A stretch of DNA of 64,000 nt, from contig OY986438.1 in NCBI GenBank assembly GCA_963920525.1, positions 188,856,462 to 188,920,461 of the forward strand, written 5' to 3'. A program made the position numbers and the translations under genes. This document shows positions 33,633 through 44,156 of this stretch, in pieces. The notes under the pieces are model-generated. The model was not told the origin of the DNA and made no database searches. It saw only the letters and a list, made by a program, of their open reading frames with translations. The stretch comes from Dichetophora obliterata. Lineage: Eukaryota; Arthropoda; Insecta; Diptera; Sciomyzidae. Each line of letters opens with the position of its first letter. The first letter of the stretch is position 1.

Positions 33633-34346
33633 ACGAGGGGTTGCTACATATATTTCGGGAATAAATAAAGACAGAGTTTTTTTATTGAAAATAGCTTTAT
33701 TATTTTTTGAAAGATTCTCCATTATGATTAATATATTTTTGCATGCGTTCGTAGCATTTTTCATAACATTTATTCCATACCGTTTGAGACAACTCCAAAA
33801 CATAGTTTTTGAACGCATCAACGGGTTATTTTGACGTCGAAAATCATTATCCACGCAGTTTTTTCTTAATTTACGGGAACAAAAAGAAGTCATTGGGTGC
33901 CAAGTCCGGTTTGTATGGCGGATGACCCAATAATGTGATATTTTGAGTGCTCAAAAAGTGCTTTTGTTAGAGCTGATGGCTGGGAGTTTGCATTGTCTTG
34001 ATGGCGAATGATATTTCGGCGTATGGTTGTTTTCCTTATTTCACGGAACACTTCTGGCAAACAAATTGAGTACCATTCCCAATCGACCGTTCTACGTGTC
34101 TTAAATGGTACCATAGTCACATGACCAGTTTTTTGAAAGAAACAGGCGACCATTTGCTTTTTTTTTTTTTTTAAACATCAAAGAACCAAGGCATGTGCTT
34201 TATACAAACAGGGTTTGGTCTTTGACCTGAAAGGAAAGGGATAAATTATTTAGAACAATTGATTGGAACCATACGTGAATTATTAATTAGGCGAAACAAC
34301 CGTGAAAGACAATTTGAATTGCTTTTAACCGAGGCTAGTGTTTCGA
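33633..34346 (-). pseudogene. mariner transposase, C-terminal two thirds (part 1 of a split copy)
   Basis: Minus-strand reading: MVACFFQKTGHVTMVPFKTR, then TVDWEWYSICLPEVFREIRK, IIRHQDNANSQPSALTKALF (the second catalytic Asp is in HQDNA), and after frame changes DFFLFPQIKKKLRG, FKNYVLELSQTVWNKCYEK and RMQKYINHNGESFKK at the C-terminus. These are standard mariner blocks of the SETMAR-like insect type. The SPDLAP block holding the third Asp is damaged. The 3' terminal repeat is visible at 33633-33660 (TACGAGGGGTTGCTACATAT). Its N-terminal continuation is at 36268-36510, separated by a poly(A) insertion and a hAT element. Confidence 0.8.
34157..34333 (-). mobile_element. poly(A)-tailed retroposed insertion in mariner
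   Basis: On the minus strand a ~160-bp non-mariner sequence ends in GATGTTTAAAAAAAAA (15 A). It separates the mariner codons for TRNTS (34334-34352, minus) from those for KQMVACFF. A 3' poly(A) at a clean insertion junction points to reverse transcription of an RNA, either a 5'-truncated SINE/LINE or a cellular RNA; the source is not recognised. A GCT is found at both edges but is too short to call a duplication. Confidence 0.6.
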
Positions 34347-34354
34347 GTTATAAC

Positions 34355-36267
34355 CAGCGTTGCCAGAAAAGGGAATTTTTCCCGTTTTTAGGGAATTTTC
34401 GACCCAAAAGGGAAAACGGGAATAACACTCTTAAAAACGGGAAAAATGAGGTTGACCGCGTTTTGGTGCAGAAAATGTAATTTCGTCAAAGACTCAAAAA
34501 ATTATGTTATGGCTTTTTTTAAATATTATATTTAAATACGTTTTTAAATAATCTGAGTCACCTTGAGTTTAATTTTAATTTAGTACTATCTGAATCAGCC
34601 TGTGATTTTCATTTGAATTCATTTGGATTGTCATCAGCTGCAAACTCAAACGTGTTTTCTGTTCCACGTTTTGTTATTTATTTGTTTAGTATACTATGGA
34701 AAATGGGTAAGTAAAACTGAGTTTCAATAAGTAAGAGTATAGGCTATAAATTTTTCATTGATTACAGCATCACCGCAATTGCACAGCTGCTCTGATTCTG
34801 ATTCGGTTCGGCCACCTGCAAGCAAAAAAGAACAATAACAAGTGCGATATATTAAGAAGTGGGAAAGCTACCCAGATTTTAAGCCATGTCTGTGTCAAGA
34901 TTCCCGTTCGTCAACTTCACCAGCTATCAAAGTCGAGCCTATTGTAAGATATGTGCAGTAAGCCTTCTTCCTAAAAAATCTGAATTGCAAAAGTATTCAA
35001 AAATTCAAAAACATGTACAGAAATCCAAATCACTTAATGAAAGTTGCCAGCCCAAAATTATGCAGTTCACAAGAAAAACGGTTACGCACAAAGCCAAAAA
35101 CGCTGAAGTAAAATTATATATTTAAAGAATTTCAACTTTTTTGCAACATTTAACCCTACGAAATATTGTATGCAACTCAAACCAGATGGCTTTCACTTCA
35201 TTCTGCAGTTAGTAGAATTTTTGAGCAATTTCCAGCATTAGTTTTATACTTCACAGGCATTTTTTTGGACGATAACGTCAACAAAATCCAATATAATAAA
35301 ATATATCGTCAGCTGGAAAAACCAACTACTATTCTATATTTCGACTTTTTAAATTTTGTTTTGCCTCTCTTTACAAAACTAAACTTACTAATGCAGTCAG
35401 AAGATGTGCGCATACACTTATTTTACAAAAAAATTGAATTTACCCTGAAAACTATTCTGGATTTTTTTCATGGAAAGAGAATATCTTGATGCATTTGAGA
35501 AGGTTTTTGACGTTAGTTTTCAAAATGCAAATAACTTTTTGCCAATGAACGAAATGTCCATTGGTCCTTTTATAAGCGATAAGTTCAGGGATATAGAGAC
35601 TGAAATTGGAGATGATGAAGTTAATTTTTTCAAAGAAAATTGCAAAAACTTTTTGATATCTGCGCATGCATGAAATTTTAAAAAGATTTAATTTCTCGGA
35701 CGAAGGCAGAGTATTAAAACTTTTTACGTTTGTTAATCCTATCGTTTTAAAAAACAAAACTTATTCTTCCTTAATTCCGTTATGTTCTGATTTTCCTTAC
35801 TTATTTAAAAAATCAGAATTAATTGATCTCAACTTAGAATATAGGTCACTTAGAAATATAGATTTATTAAATATACCAACAAAAAAGGTACAAAATTTTT
35901 GGTATAATGTTTTTAATATGAAATTTGCAAATGAAACTGAAATGTTTCCAAAAATTAAAAAATTGATATAGTTCATTTTTTCACTCCCGCATAGTGGTGC
36001 ATGCGCTGAGAGAGCTTTTTCTGCCATAAATTTATATAAAACTAAAATAAGAAACATGTGATAATTTTTTTAATCACATTACTAAGATTTAAATTGTTGT
36101 TTTCTTTTTAAAATAAACACTGAAGAAAAAATTAAATATGGGTAATTATTTTTTAAAATACTTTGAAAAAGGGAAAAAACAGGAATATGCTAAGGAAAGA
36201 AAGGGGAAAACTTCTGAAAATGCATACATAAAACGGAAATTATCTCTATCAAAATCTGGCAACGCTG
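34355..36267 (+). mobile_element. hAT element (1.9 kb) inserted in mariner, perfect 8-bp duplication
   Basis: The terminal repeats CAGCGTTGCCAGA and TCTGGCAACGCTG are perfect inverted copies, flanked by GTTATAAC at 34347-34354 and 36268-36275. Joining the flanks restores the mariner reading VVITR. Eight-base duplication and CAG-type ends identify hAT. The element carries a degraded transposase on the plus strand (separate entry). Confidence 0.93.
34886..36061 (+). pseudogene. hAT-type transposase, fragmented (BED-like finger to dimerisation domain)
   Basis: Four consecutive plus-strand pieces belong together. 34886-35125 has a finger-like YCKICAVSLLPKKSELQKYS…QKHVQK (CxxC, first His replaced by Tyr). 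35166-35489 has TRWLSLHSAVSRIFEQFPAL then LYFTGIFLDDN and FLNFVLPLF, typical of the DUF4371/ZNF862-like hAT group. 35470-35673 has EIGDDEVNFFKENCKNFL. 35666-36061 has IDLNLEYRSLRN and LPHSGACAERAFSAINLYKT followed by KIRNM, the C-terminal dimerisation motif. Between the first two pieces most of the catalytic domain with the acidic residues is absent, and there are at least three frame breaks. It encodes no active enzyme. Confidence 0.8.
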
Positions 36268-36510
36268 GTTATAACAACTTTTGTTGGATTTCGTTCATTT
36301 TGAAAGACCCATACAGTTGCCTGCTGATAACCTTCAGGCTCATACGCATATATCAATGATTCATCACCAGTCACAAACATACAAACGTCTTTTTAAGCAC
36401 CGTGATTGTATTTCTTGCGCGTTATTTTGTAACAATTGACAGGAGCCTTTTTTGAGTGATTGTCAAATTATGTGGAATCCAACGTGAACAAACCTTTTCA
36501 ACAACTATGT
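36268..36510 (-). pseudogene. mariner transposase, middle part (part 2 of the split copy)
   Basis: Minus-strand reading: VVEKVCSRWIPHNLTITQKR, then after a stop and frame change CLVTGDESLIYAYEPEGYQQ and TVWVFQNERNPTKVVI. The ESLIYAYEPE block (ESWIYAYEPE in good copies) includes the first catalytic Asp in TGDES. The last residues join across the hAT target duplication to TRNTS in part 1. The N-terminal DNA-binding part is gone; at ~36510 the sequence passes into a CTCAAA-rich satellite. Confidence 0.8.
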
Positions 36511-36780
36511 GTTCACGTAAAATGCTAAATTTAAACTCAAATTCAAACTCAAATAAAAACTCATACTTAAACTCAAACTTAAGCTTAGACTGAAACTCAA
36601 ACTCAATCTGGTACTCAAACTTATTTTAATATACAAACTCAAACTAAAACTTAAAATTAAACTCAATCTCAAATTCGAACTGAAACTCAAATTTACATTC
36701 CAACTTGCACTAAAATTTAAACGTAAACTGATATTAAAATTTAAACTTAAACACAAAACAAATTTTAACTCAAACGGAAA
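36511..36780. repeat. degenerate (CTCAAA)n hexanucleotide satellite
   Basis: The sequence is dominated by AACTCAAACTCAAA-like hexamers with many substitutions (CTTAAA, CTGAAA). Related cleaner arrays are at 43633-44150. Reading frames within it are Leu/Ser repeats and are not genes. Confidence 0.75.
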
Positions 36781-36944
36781 ATAAAAACCTTACAGCAATT
36801 ATATTTTAAACATACCGGCCTTACGGAATGACCATATCCGATTTTAGTAAACATTTTCATGGAGCATCACTGAAAGAAATAATAAATTTAATTTGGAGAA
36901 AAAAATGTTTTCTCAAGTTTTGGCGGAGTTACTGGGTGAAAAAA

Positions 36945-37140
36945 ATTTACAAATAACTCGAAAATCGATTTTTACGAAAATTCATATCTCAAGTCAAATG
37001 TTAAGTTTAAGTACCGTTGGAAAGGTAATTAAACAGACTTTAATTTACAAATAATTTTGGGAAATTTTAGTGGTTTCATCTCCTACGGTAATTGATTTTT
37101 AAGAAGGAATTCTAAGAACACCACTAAAAAATTAAAAATA
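36945..37140 (+). repeat. repeat family C copy (CCGTTGGAAAGGTAATTAA)
   Basis: It contains ACCGTTGGAAAGGTAATTAA, AATAATTTTGGGAAATTTTA and CCTACGGTAATTGATTTT. The same order is found at 39600-39775, 39865-39990 and, inverted, 42655-42790. It is non-coding and dispersed. Confidence 0.65.
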
Positions 37141-37149
37141 GCTGAAGTT

Positions 37150-37568
37150 TTTCTAAATTACCTTGTTATTTTATGTTGATTTTATATGATTTAAATGCAA
37201 ATTCTAAGTGTTTGATAGTTTTAAATCATACTTGATTTTAAATACAAATCCTAGTTATTTGATATTTTAAAATCGTTTATTGAGTTTTAGGTCAAGGTTA
37301 GAACAATTAATTGTTCTAACAATTCTTTCCAAAGAAACAACAACAACGTTTTCAATATGAAAAAGAAAACATCACTAGCTGATTTTATTGCAAATTCGGC
37401 CCTGCTAAAGGCTTCATCAGAAATCTTTGTGATCCGCCGTATTTTTCATATTGAAAACGTTGCTGTTGTTGTTGTTTCTTTGGAAAGATTCGTTAGAACA
37501 ATTAATTGTTCTAACCTTGACCTAAAGCTCAATAAACGATTTTAAACTATCAAACAACTAGAATTTGT
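37150..37568. repeat. family B palindromic element, 5' part
   Basis: The left arm 37165-37290 (ATGATTTAAATGCAAATTCTA…) matches the arm at 5456-5545. A reversed SINE-tail segment (37291-37435) is followed head-to-head by a forward one (37440-37545), so the phrase GTTAGAACAATTAATTGTTC occurs on both sides. The right arm starts at ~37546 and is cut at 37568 by an insertion, resuming at 38824. Confidence 0.65.
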
Positions 37569-38823
37569 GAATTAAGATTGTGAGTTTTATATCAAGTAAA
37601 TTTTCAAGAAGGCAACAACAACAACAACAACTCTGTATAGAGTCAATCACTTAGCTGACTAGACAGTCTGTTTCGGAAATCGCTACATTTTCCTCTTCAG
37701 TAGTCTTTGAGTGATTAAGCTGTGATCAACTCACTGTTCAAACTAGCATATGAATGTGCAGATTTTGGAATTCATTCTTAAGAATTGTATGGCTGCTAAT
37801 CATATGACATTTCAAAGCAGTAGGCTATTTATAGATCACAGCCATCAACTCTATCAAGGGTTGCCATCTGTTCCAGTTGCTTCTTCATTTATTTCAATAT
37901 TAATTGGTGTTCGATAGTTTGTCGAAATGCACCATAGAAATGAAACGAGTTTTTGAAATGAAAGCCTACTGCTTTGAAATGTCATATGATTAGCAGCCAT
38001 ACAATTCATAAGAATGAATTCCAAAATCTGCACATTCATATGCTAGTTTAAACAGTGAGTTGATCACAGCTTAATCACTCAAAGACTACTGAAGAGGAAA
38101 ATGTAGCGATTTCCGAAACAGACTGTCTAGTCAGCTAAGTGATTGACTCTATACAGAGTTGTTGTTGTTGTTGTTGCCTTCTTGAAAACTTACTTGATCT
38201 AAAGCTCACAATCTTAATTCATGTAATTATTCAATAGATCATAAAAACTAATTAACTTAACTATGGCGGAGCACGGCCAAATAAATTTAATTAATGTCAA
38301 ATAATTAAATAATCTAATAATTAATCGATTTTTTCGATCAAAGTCATGTGTAATTGAACATTTGGTTGTGAAAGTAGCCACCTTTCAGTTAGAACACTAG
38401 CTTCTGGCGAAGCAAAAACTCGTTTCATTTCTATGGTGCATTTCGACAAACTATCGAACACCAATTAATATTGAAATAAATGAAGAAGCAACTGGAATAG
38501 ATGGCAACCCTTGATAGAGTTGATGGCGGTGATCTATAAATAGCCTACTGCTTTGAAATGTCATATGATAAGCAGCCATACAATTCATAAGAATGAATAC
38601 CAAAATCTGCACATTCATATGCTTGTTTAAACAGTGAGTTGATCACAGCTTAATCACTCAAAGACTACTGAAGAGGAAAATGTAGCGATTTCCGAAACAG
38701 ACTGTCTAGTCAGCTAAGCGATTGACTCTATACAGAGTTGTTGTTGCCTTCTTGAAAATTTACTTGATCTAAAGCTCACAATCTTAATTCATGTAATTAT
38801 TCAATAGATCATAAAAACTAATT
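37569..38823. mobile_element. 1.26-kb insertion of three family D copies (minus, plus, plus)
   Basis: Bounded by AACTAGAATTTGT at 37556-37568 and at 38824-38836, a 13-bp direct repeat that also joins the two halves of the family B arm. Inside: a minus-oriented D copy (37569-37957), a plus copy (37962-38265) and a fuller plus copy (38266-38823). The copies share TCATTTCTATGGTGCATTTC, TATAAATAGCCTACTGC, CAGACTGTCTAGTCAGCTAA and CTTACTTGATCTAAAGCTCA. The TATA-like box and the tandem/inverted arrangement suggest terminal repeats of a retroelement; Penelope-like elements make such arrays, but no enzyme is present. Confidence 0.6.
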
Positions 38824-38905
38824 AACTAGAATTTGTATTTAAAATCAGGTATGATTTAAAACTATCAAACATTTAGAATTTGTATTTAAATCATATAAAA
38901 TCATT
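38824..38905. repeat. family B palindromic element, right arm
   Basis: ACTAGAATTTGTATTTAAAA, then TCAAACATTTAGAATTTG and AAATCATATAAAATCA, the inverted counterpart of 37165-37290 and equivalent to 5800-5890. Confidence 0.65.
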
Positions 38906-38929
38906 AAAAAGAATTTTCACATGCATTTA

Positions 38930-39480
38930 ATTTTGAGCTTCAGATCAAATAAGTGTGAAGAATTCAACAACAACAAAAACAATAGCAATTAATTGATGGA
39001 TTTCGGTCAAGGCCATATAAAAATAAACATTTTGTTATGTAAATAGCCACCTTTCAGTTAAAACACTAGCTTCTAGCGAAGCAAAAATCGTTTCAATTTT
39101 ATGGTGCAGTTCAGCATTCGAACTCCAATAAATATCCAAAGAAAAAATAAGAAGAAACTAGAACAGACGGCAACCCTGGTAGAGTAAAAGGCTTTTTTCT
39201 AAAAATAGCTACTGCTTTAAATGTCATATGATTAAGTGGCCCATGAGAGCGTAAAAGTTCTTACGAATCTGTTCGAATACGTGTCAAATCATATAAGACT
39301 TCAACAGTGGGTTGGTCATAGCTGAATCACTCAAAACTACTGAAGAGGAAATGTAGCGATTTCCACAACAGGCTGTCTAGTCTGCTGTGTGATTGACTCT
39401 GTACAGAGTTGGTGTTGCTGTTGTTGCCTTCTCCAAACTTACTTGATCTAAAGCTCACAATTTAATTCATGTTAAAAATT
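38930..39480 (+). repeat. repeat family D, older diverged copy
   Basis: Same order of landmarks as 38266-38823 with many differences: GCCACCTTTCAGTTA, ACTAGCTTCTAGCGAAGC, ATGTCATATGATTA, CTACTGAAGAGGAAATGTAG, GTTGTTGCCTTCTC and ACTTGATCTAAAGCTCAC. It marks an older insertion of the same family. Confidence 0.65.
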
Positions 39481-39599
39481 TAAAGAATTAGATCATTATT
39501 AAGTAACAATATTAAAAATAATTTTTTTCTTAAAGCTTTTTTACTCAAGTAGTCATTTAGTTGTCAAGATATAGTCATTTAAGCATCTAAACACAACAA

Positions 39600-39990
39600 T
39601 ATTTTTGATTAAAAAATGAATTTTTTAACCGCATTTTAAGTTTTTACTACCGTTGGAAAGGCAATTAAGCGGAATTTAATTTAAAAATAATTTTGGGAAA
39701 TTTTGATGGTTGGGGGTTCCATTCCTTACGGTTATTGATTTTGAAGAAGGGTTTCAAAAAACACTATTTACCAAGATTTTTTATCTTAAAGCTGGTAAAA
39801 TTTCTATTTCAACAGTACATAAATTAGGGTGCGCAATCAAAGCGTTATTAAAAAAAGAATTTCTAATCCGTTTTTTAGTTTGAACTAACGATGGAAAGGT
39901 AATTAAACGGACTCTTATCTTAAAATAATTTTGGGATATTTTAGTGGCTGAGGGTTCCATTCCTTACGGTAAGGTAATTGATTTTGAAGA
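39600..39990 (+). repeat. repeat family C, two tandem diverged copies
   Basis: Copies at 39640-39775 and 39885-39990 each contain GGAAAGG(C/T)AATTAA(G/A)CGGA, AATAATTTTGGGA and CCATTCCTTACGGT. The second stops at 39990, where the Harbinger-like terminal repeat begins; an inverted copy resumes beyond the other terminus at 42655. Confidence 0.6.
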
Positions 39991-40211
39991 CCTGTAGTGG
40001 GATTCTGTAACTTTTTCGCAACTTGCGATCGGAATCGTAATTTGCGACTTTTTGCGGTTGTCATACCGAAAATGGTATTCACAAACTTGTACTTTGCGGG
40101 AAAATTCGGTAAAAAAAAATTTACGAATTTAAGTGAAAAAAGTGGCAACACTACTTATACATATATCGGTGATAAATGTCAAATTTATTCAGTTTAAATT
40201 TAAATTTCAAA

Positions 40212-40392
40212 TTGTTTGAACGATGTCCAAAGAGCAGCTAAGCAATGGCAAATAGTAAGTTATGATCAATTATATATTGTGTTTGCATGTTTATTGATAA
40301 TTATATTTACCTTGCAGTTCTGGCGCTGCTGGTAATGTGCAATTATTTTAAGCGTTAAAAAGGGACCAAAAATATGTGGTTTGTCATCATAT
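40212..40392. other. non-coding segment between Harbinger terminus and RpL40 pseudogene
   Basis: AT-rich, no motif recognised. Confidence 0.35.
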
Positions 40393-40800
<408 letters not shown>

Positions 40801-40899
40801 ACTACTGCAATCTGTCCAGTGATGTCTGTTGTGGCCATTATGGAGAAATATAGAGCCCCGTTTTTTTCTCTTTTTCTATGCGTACATATGCGTACACAT

Positions 40900-41208
40900 T
40901 AGGGCGGGTCAATTTGTATGGACGAATTTTTTGGAGGTCTGGCTCAGCGAAATTCGTAAAATACATGTAATTTCAAGACTTTTTCTCCACTACAGCATAT
41001 ACAAATTCTGAAAAAAAGCTGTGCGGACTTTCGTAAATAGATTTTGTTCTCAATTATAAAATATGAATGTATGAATGTATGTGTATGAATCTATTTACGA
41101 AAGTCCGCACAGCTTTTTTTCAGAATTTGTATATGCTGTAGTGGAGAAAAAGTCTTGAAATTACATGTATTTTACGAATTTCGCTGAGCCAGAATTTGAC
41201 CCGCCCTA
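40900..41208. mobile_element. 309-bp hAT-type foldback MITE, near-perfect long hairpin
   Basis: It begins TAGGGCGGGTCAA and ends with the reverse complement, flanked by the 8-bp duplication GTACACAT (40892-40899 and 41209-41216). Arms of ~120 bp pair almost without mismatch around a loop of ~45 bp (41045-41090); the left arm carries one extra ~23-bp segment (40914-40937). It could form a very stable RNA hairpin if transcribed. It is non-coding. Confidence 0.88.
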
Positions 41209-41216
41209 GTACACAT

Positions 41217-41690
41217 GCTTGCTGTCGAAATTGCATTTTTTCGTTATCAATAAGAAATTTTTAAGTTAAAATTTTATTTTTTCCAAATAAAAAAGAAGTA
41301 TGCAAATTTTTGTAACAAATAAAAAAAAACGATTTTTTTCAAATTTGTTTGCTCAGCAAAAGTGCTTGAATAATAGAAAAATTTTTTTAAAGAAGGCAAA
41401 ATGAAAATCATAATGGTTCAAGAGTTATCTATATGAAAATGAGTGTATATCTTGAGCAATTTTTTATTCTTAGCTTTAAATTTCTAAAAAAATTTTGCTG
41501 TACAGTATTCGGGAAAGTGGCACAACTAATGTCACCTCATAACAAAATTAAGCGAAAAACGTTGAAATTATCATAAACACATTTTCATGTCGCTCAGTGT
41601 TATTATTTATTATACGTTACTTGTGTGAATAAATAAATTTAGTACAAATTTTTGGAAAAAAAAAACAAGTTGATCAACAAGATTCTGTGA
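41217..41690. other. AT-rich DNA, nothing identified
   Basis: No gene or repeat recognised between the hairpin MITE and the Harbinger transposase remnant. Confidence 0.35.
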
Positions 41691-42380
41691 GGTATGAGTA
41701 ATATTAATTTAATATTACTTTTGATATTCAACATTTGTTCATAAAAGTTTTTTAAGTGAACGATGCTGAAATAATGCTTTTTAGAATGCATATTGCTAAA
41801 GCTGAAGGTTTTCTCCAATTTCTTGTAATCGTTTAATCTGCAAGGCACTGTTAGAATTTGATTGAAATGAGTTTTTTGGTTCCTCTAATATAACTATACT
41901 TAAGAGTATGTTGTGCAGAGCAGTGCATGCATTTACAATCCTCCCTGCAAAACCAGATTCGTACATACGCACCGTTTATTGAGATAGACACCTCCAAGTT
42001 ACTTTAAGAACGCCAAAAAGCCTTTCTACTCAGTTTCTAGACTTGCGAAAGGTTTCAATATATCAAAACTTTGGCGAATCTTTAGGCTTGTTCGGGAGAT
42101 GAGCCATAAGTCAAGGTTATAGAGGCTAACCAGAATCCCCTGAAAATTTATAATATGGTTTATCGTTACACAAAACTTAATTTTATAGTTCAAACCTATT
42201 ACTGAAGTTCTATGATCCCCATTTTCAAATGACCGTTTAATTACATTGCGAATAACAGAAGATCAATAAATAAACAAGTCATGTCTCGCATCATGGCAAA
42301 GAAGAATCAAAACATGAGATTCAGTCGCTTGGGGCGCAGCAACCATTTCCAAATAACTAAAAGCCATTTAGAGCTAACAA
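41690..42380 (-). pseudogene. Harbinger (HARBI1-like) transposase, degraded C-terminal half
   Basis: On the minus strand, pieces in changing frames read VAAPQATESHVLILLCHDAR, then SSVIRNVIKRSFENGDHRTS and WLISRTS; after further decay TVRMYESGFAGRIVNACTAL and HNILL. The RN…ERSFENGDHRT…GYPLEPWL and the terminal ACTALHNIL blocks are typical of the DDE domain of PIF/Harbinger transposases. Several stops and frameshifts are present. The first catalytic Asp region is not visible. Confidence 0.55.
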
Positions 42381-42654
42381 ATAAAAAAAATAGAGATTAA
42401 AATTTGTTCGATTTAGTTTAATTAAAATAATTTTAATTTCAAAAATCTTTCGGTTCACTTTTCGTCAACAAAATATTCGTCGCAAGTTGTGCGATTCCTT
42501 TGCGACAAACTTCCGATAACTTCACCAACAAAATCGGAAAAAAGTATTTACTGAATACCACTTTCCGAAAATTAACGCAAACAGAACTTTACGACACCGA
42601 CACCGAATATCGGCCGAAATATGTTACAGAATTCCACTACTGTTCGAAGAACAC

Positions 42655-42800
42655 CCCAAACTATTTTTGAATTGAAGTCTGCTTAATTACCTATGAAACG
42701 GTAATTCGAACTTAACATTCGGTATAGAGATGTTTTAGATATGAATTTTCGTAAAAATCTATTTACGTTGTTTTTGCCGATTTTTGTCAATTGCGTGCAC
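42655..42800 (-). repeat. repeat family C, inverted copy
   Basis: Its reverse complement reads CGAAAATTCATATCTAAAAC, TTACCGTTTCATAGGTAATT, AAAAATAGTTTGGGGTGTTC, the order seen at 36945-37140. It flanks the Harbinger-like terminus on the side opposite the plus-oriented copies at 39600-39990. Confidence 0.55.
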
Positions 42801-42939
42801 CCTGTAACTCTGCCTATAATAACGTCAAACTTTTTTCCTCCAATTTAAGATTTTCATTTCCCGACATTTTAATTTTCTGGTACGTATAAAATGTATTTGC
42901 TGCAAAATGAAACGTCAATACCAATACTTGCCGGTGCCG

Positions 42940-43623
42940 TGATATATTCCCAAATGACACAATCCTAATTTTTAATTTTGGGATTATGTCACTCCTTATA
43001 CAGTGACATAAACCTAATTTTTTTACTTGGGATTATGTCAATATGGAAGGCATGACATATTTCCAAATAAAAATAAGTCAAAATTCCAAATATTTTTGGG
43101 ATTATGTCACTAGTACACGGATGACATAATCCCAAAAAATACTTTTATAGTTTTTCTATAAATCGCGTGATTTTTTATAAAAAATTGTAATTTTTTGATA
43201 TATTAGGCTGGAGGTGCAAATTAAAGAAAAAAAACTAAACTGGTTTAGATTATTGAAAAAAGTTGGGACTTACATATGTAATAAAAGTGCACATTTTTTC
43301 CTTTTTTCAGTATAATCGATTTCAGAATATATACGATATCATTTCAGAAATCTCAAAAACCGCGTGATTTTTTATAAAAATTTTTAGTTTTTTGATATTA
43401 GTGTTTTATCTTGAAAAGTAATGCTTGGAATTTAATGGTTAAGAGCTTATTGAATAGATAATAGCATAAGTTAGCAAAAGTGACATTATCCCAATTGGGG
43501 TTATGACACTTTACAAGCAGTGAAATTGCCCCAAGTAAAAAAATTTGGGTTTATGTCACTGTGTCAAAGAGTGACATAATCCCAAAATAAAAAATTGGGA
43601 TTGTGCCACTTGGGGTTATGTCA
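42940..43623. mobile_element. 684-bp palindrome-rich non-autonomous element
   Basis: The ends TGATATATTCCCAAATGACA… and …TGTGCCACTTGGGGTTATGTCA are imperfect ~29-bp inverted repeats. Between them at least eight copies of the motif GGGATTATGTCAC or its reverse GTGACATAATCCC are arranged as successive hairpins in two clusters (42940-43145 and 43478-43623). The centre holds a direct repeat of CGCGTGATTTTTTATAAAAA (43165 and 43361). There is no coding sequence, and no clear target duplication. Confidence 0.6.
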
Positions 43624-43629
43624 GGGAAC

Positions 43630-44150
43630 CATTCTAGCCCAAACGCAAACTGAAAGCCGAACTCAAACTCAGTCTAAATAAAACACAAAGTCAAACTCAA
43701 ACTTACATTTACATTTACACTTAAACTTAAATTCAAACTAAATCTCAATCTCTTCAACTTCATCTTCAACTTCAACTTCAACTTCAAGCCGAACTCAAAC
43801 TTAGTCTAAATAAAACACAAAGTCAAACTCAAACTTACATTTACACTTAAACTTAAATTCAAATTCAAACTAAATCTCAAACTCAATCTCTTCAACTTCA
43901 TCTTCAACTTCAACTTAAACTTCAACTTCAACTTCAACTCCAACTTCAACTCCAACTCCAACTCCAACTCCAACTCCAACTCCAACTCCAACTCCAACTC
44001 CAACTCCAACTCCAACCCCAACCCCAACCCCAACCCCAACCCCAATTCCAACTCCAACTCTAACTCCGCTCCAACACCAACACAGACTCCAAATCCAACT
44101 CCATTTCCAACCCCAACTCCAACTCCAACTCCAACTCCATTTCAAACTCT
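43630..44150. repeat. hexanucleotide satellite (CTCAAA / CTCCAA / CTTCAA)n with a higher-order duplication
   Basis: Domains of different hexamers follow one another: CTCAAA-rich, CTTCAA, then ~100 bp of pure CTCCAA, then CCCCAA. A ~150-bp block (43640-43785) that includes CTAAATAAAACACAAAGTCA is repeated at 43790-43920. Antisense frames give (LE)n and (GV)n peptides and are artefacts. Confidence 0.9.
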
Positions 44151-44156
44151 TACTAT

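Noticed and set aside
43806..44145. Antisense (LE)n and (GV)n frames
   Set aside because: Products of the hexanucleotide satellite; no start context or conserved sequence.
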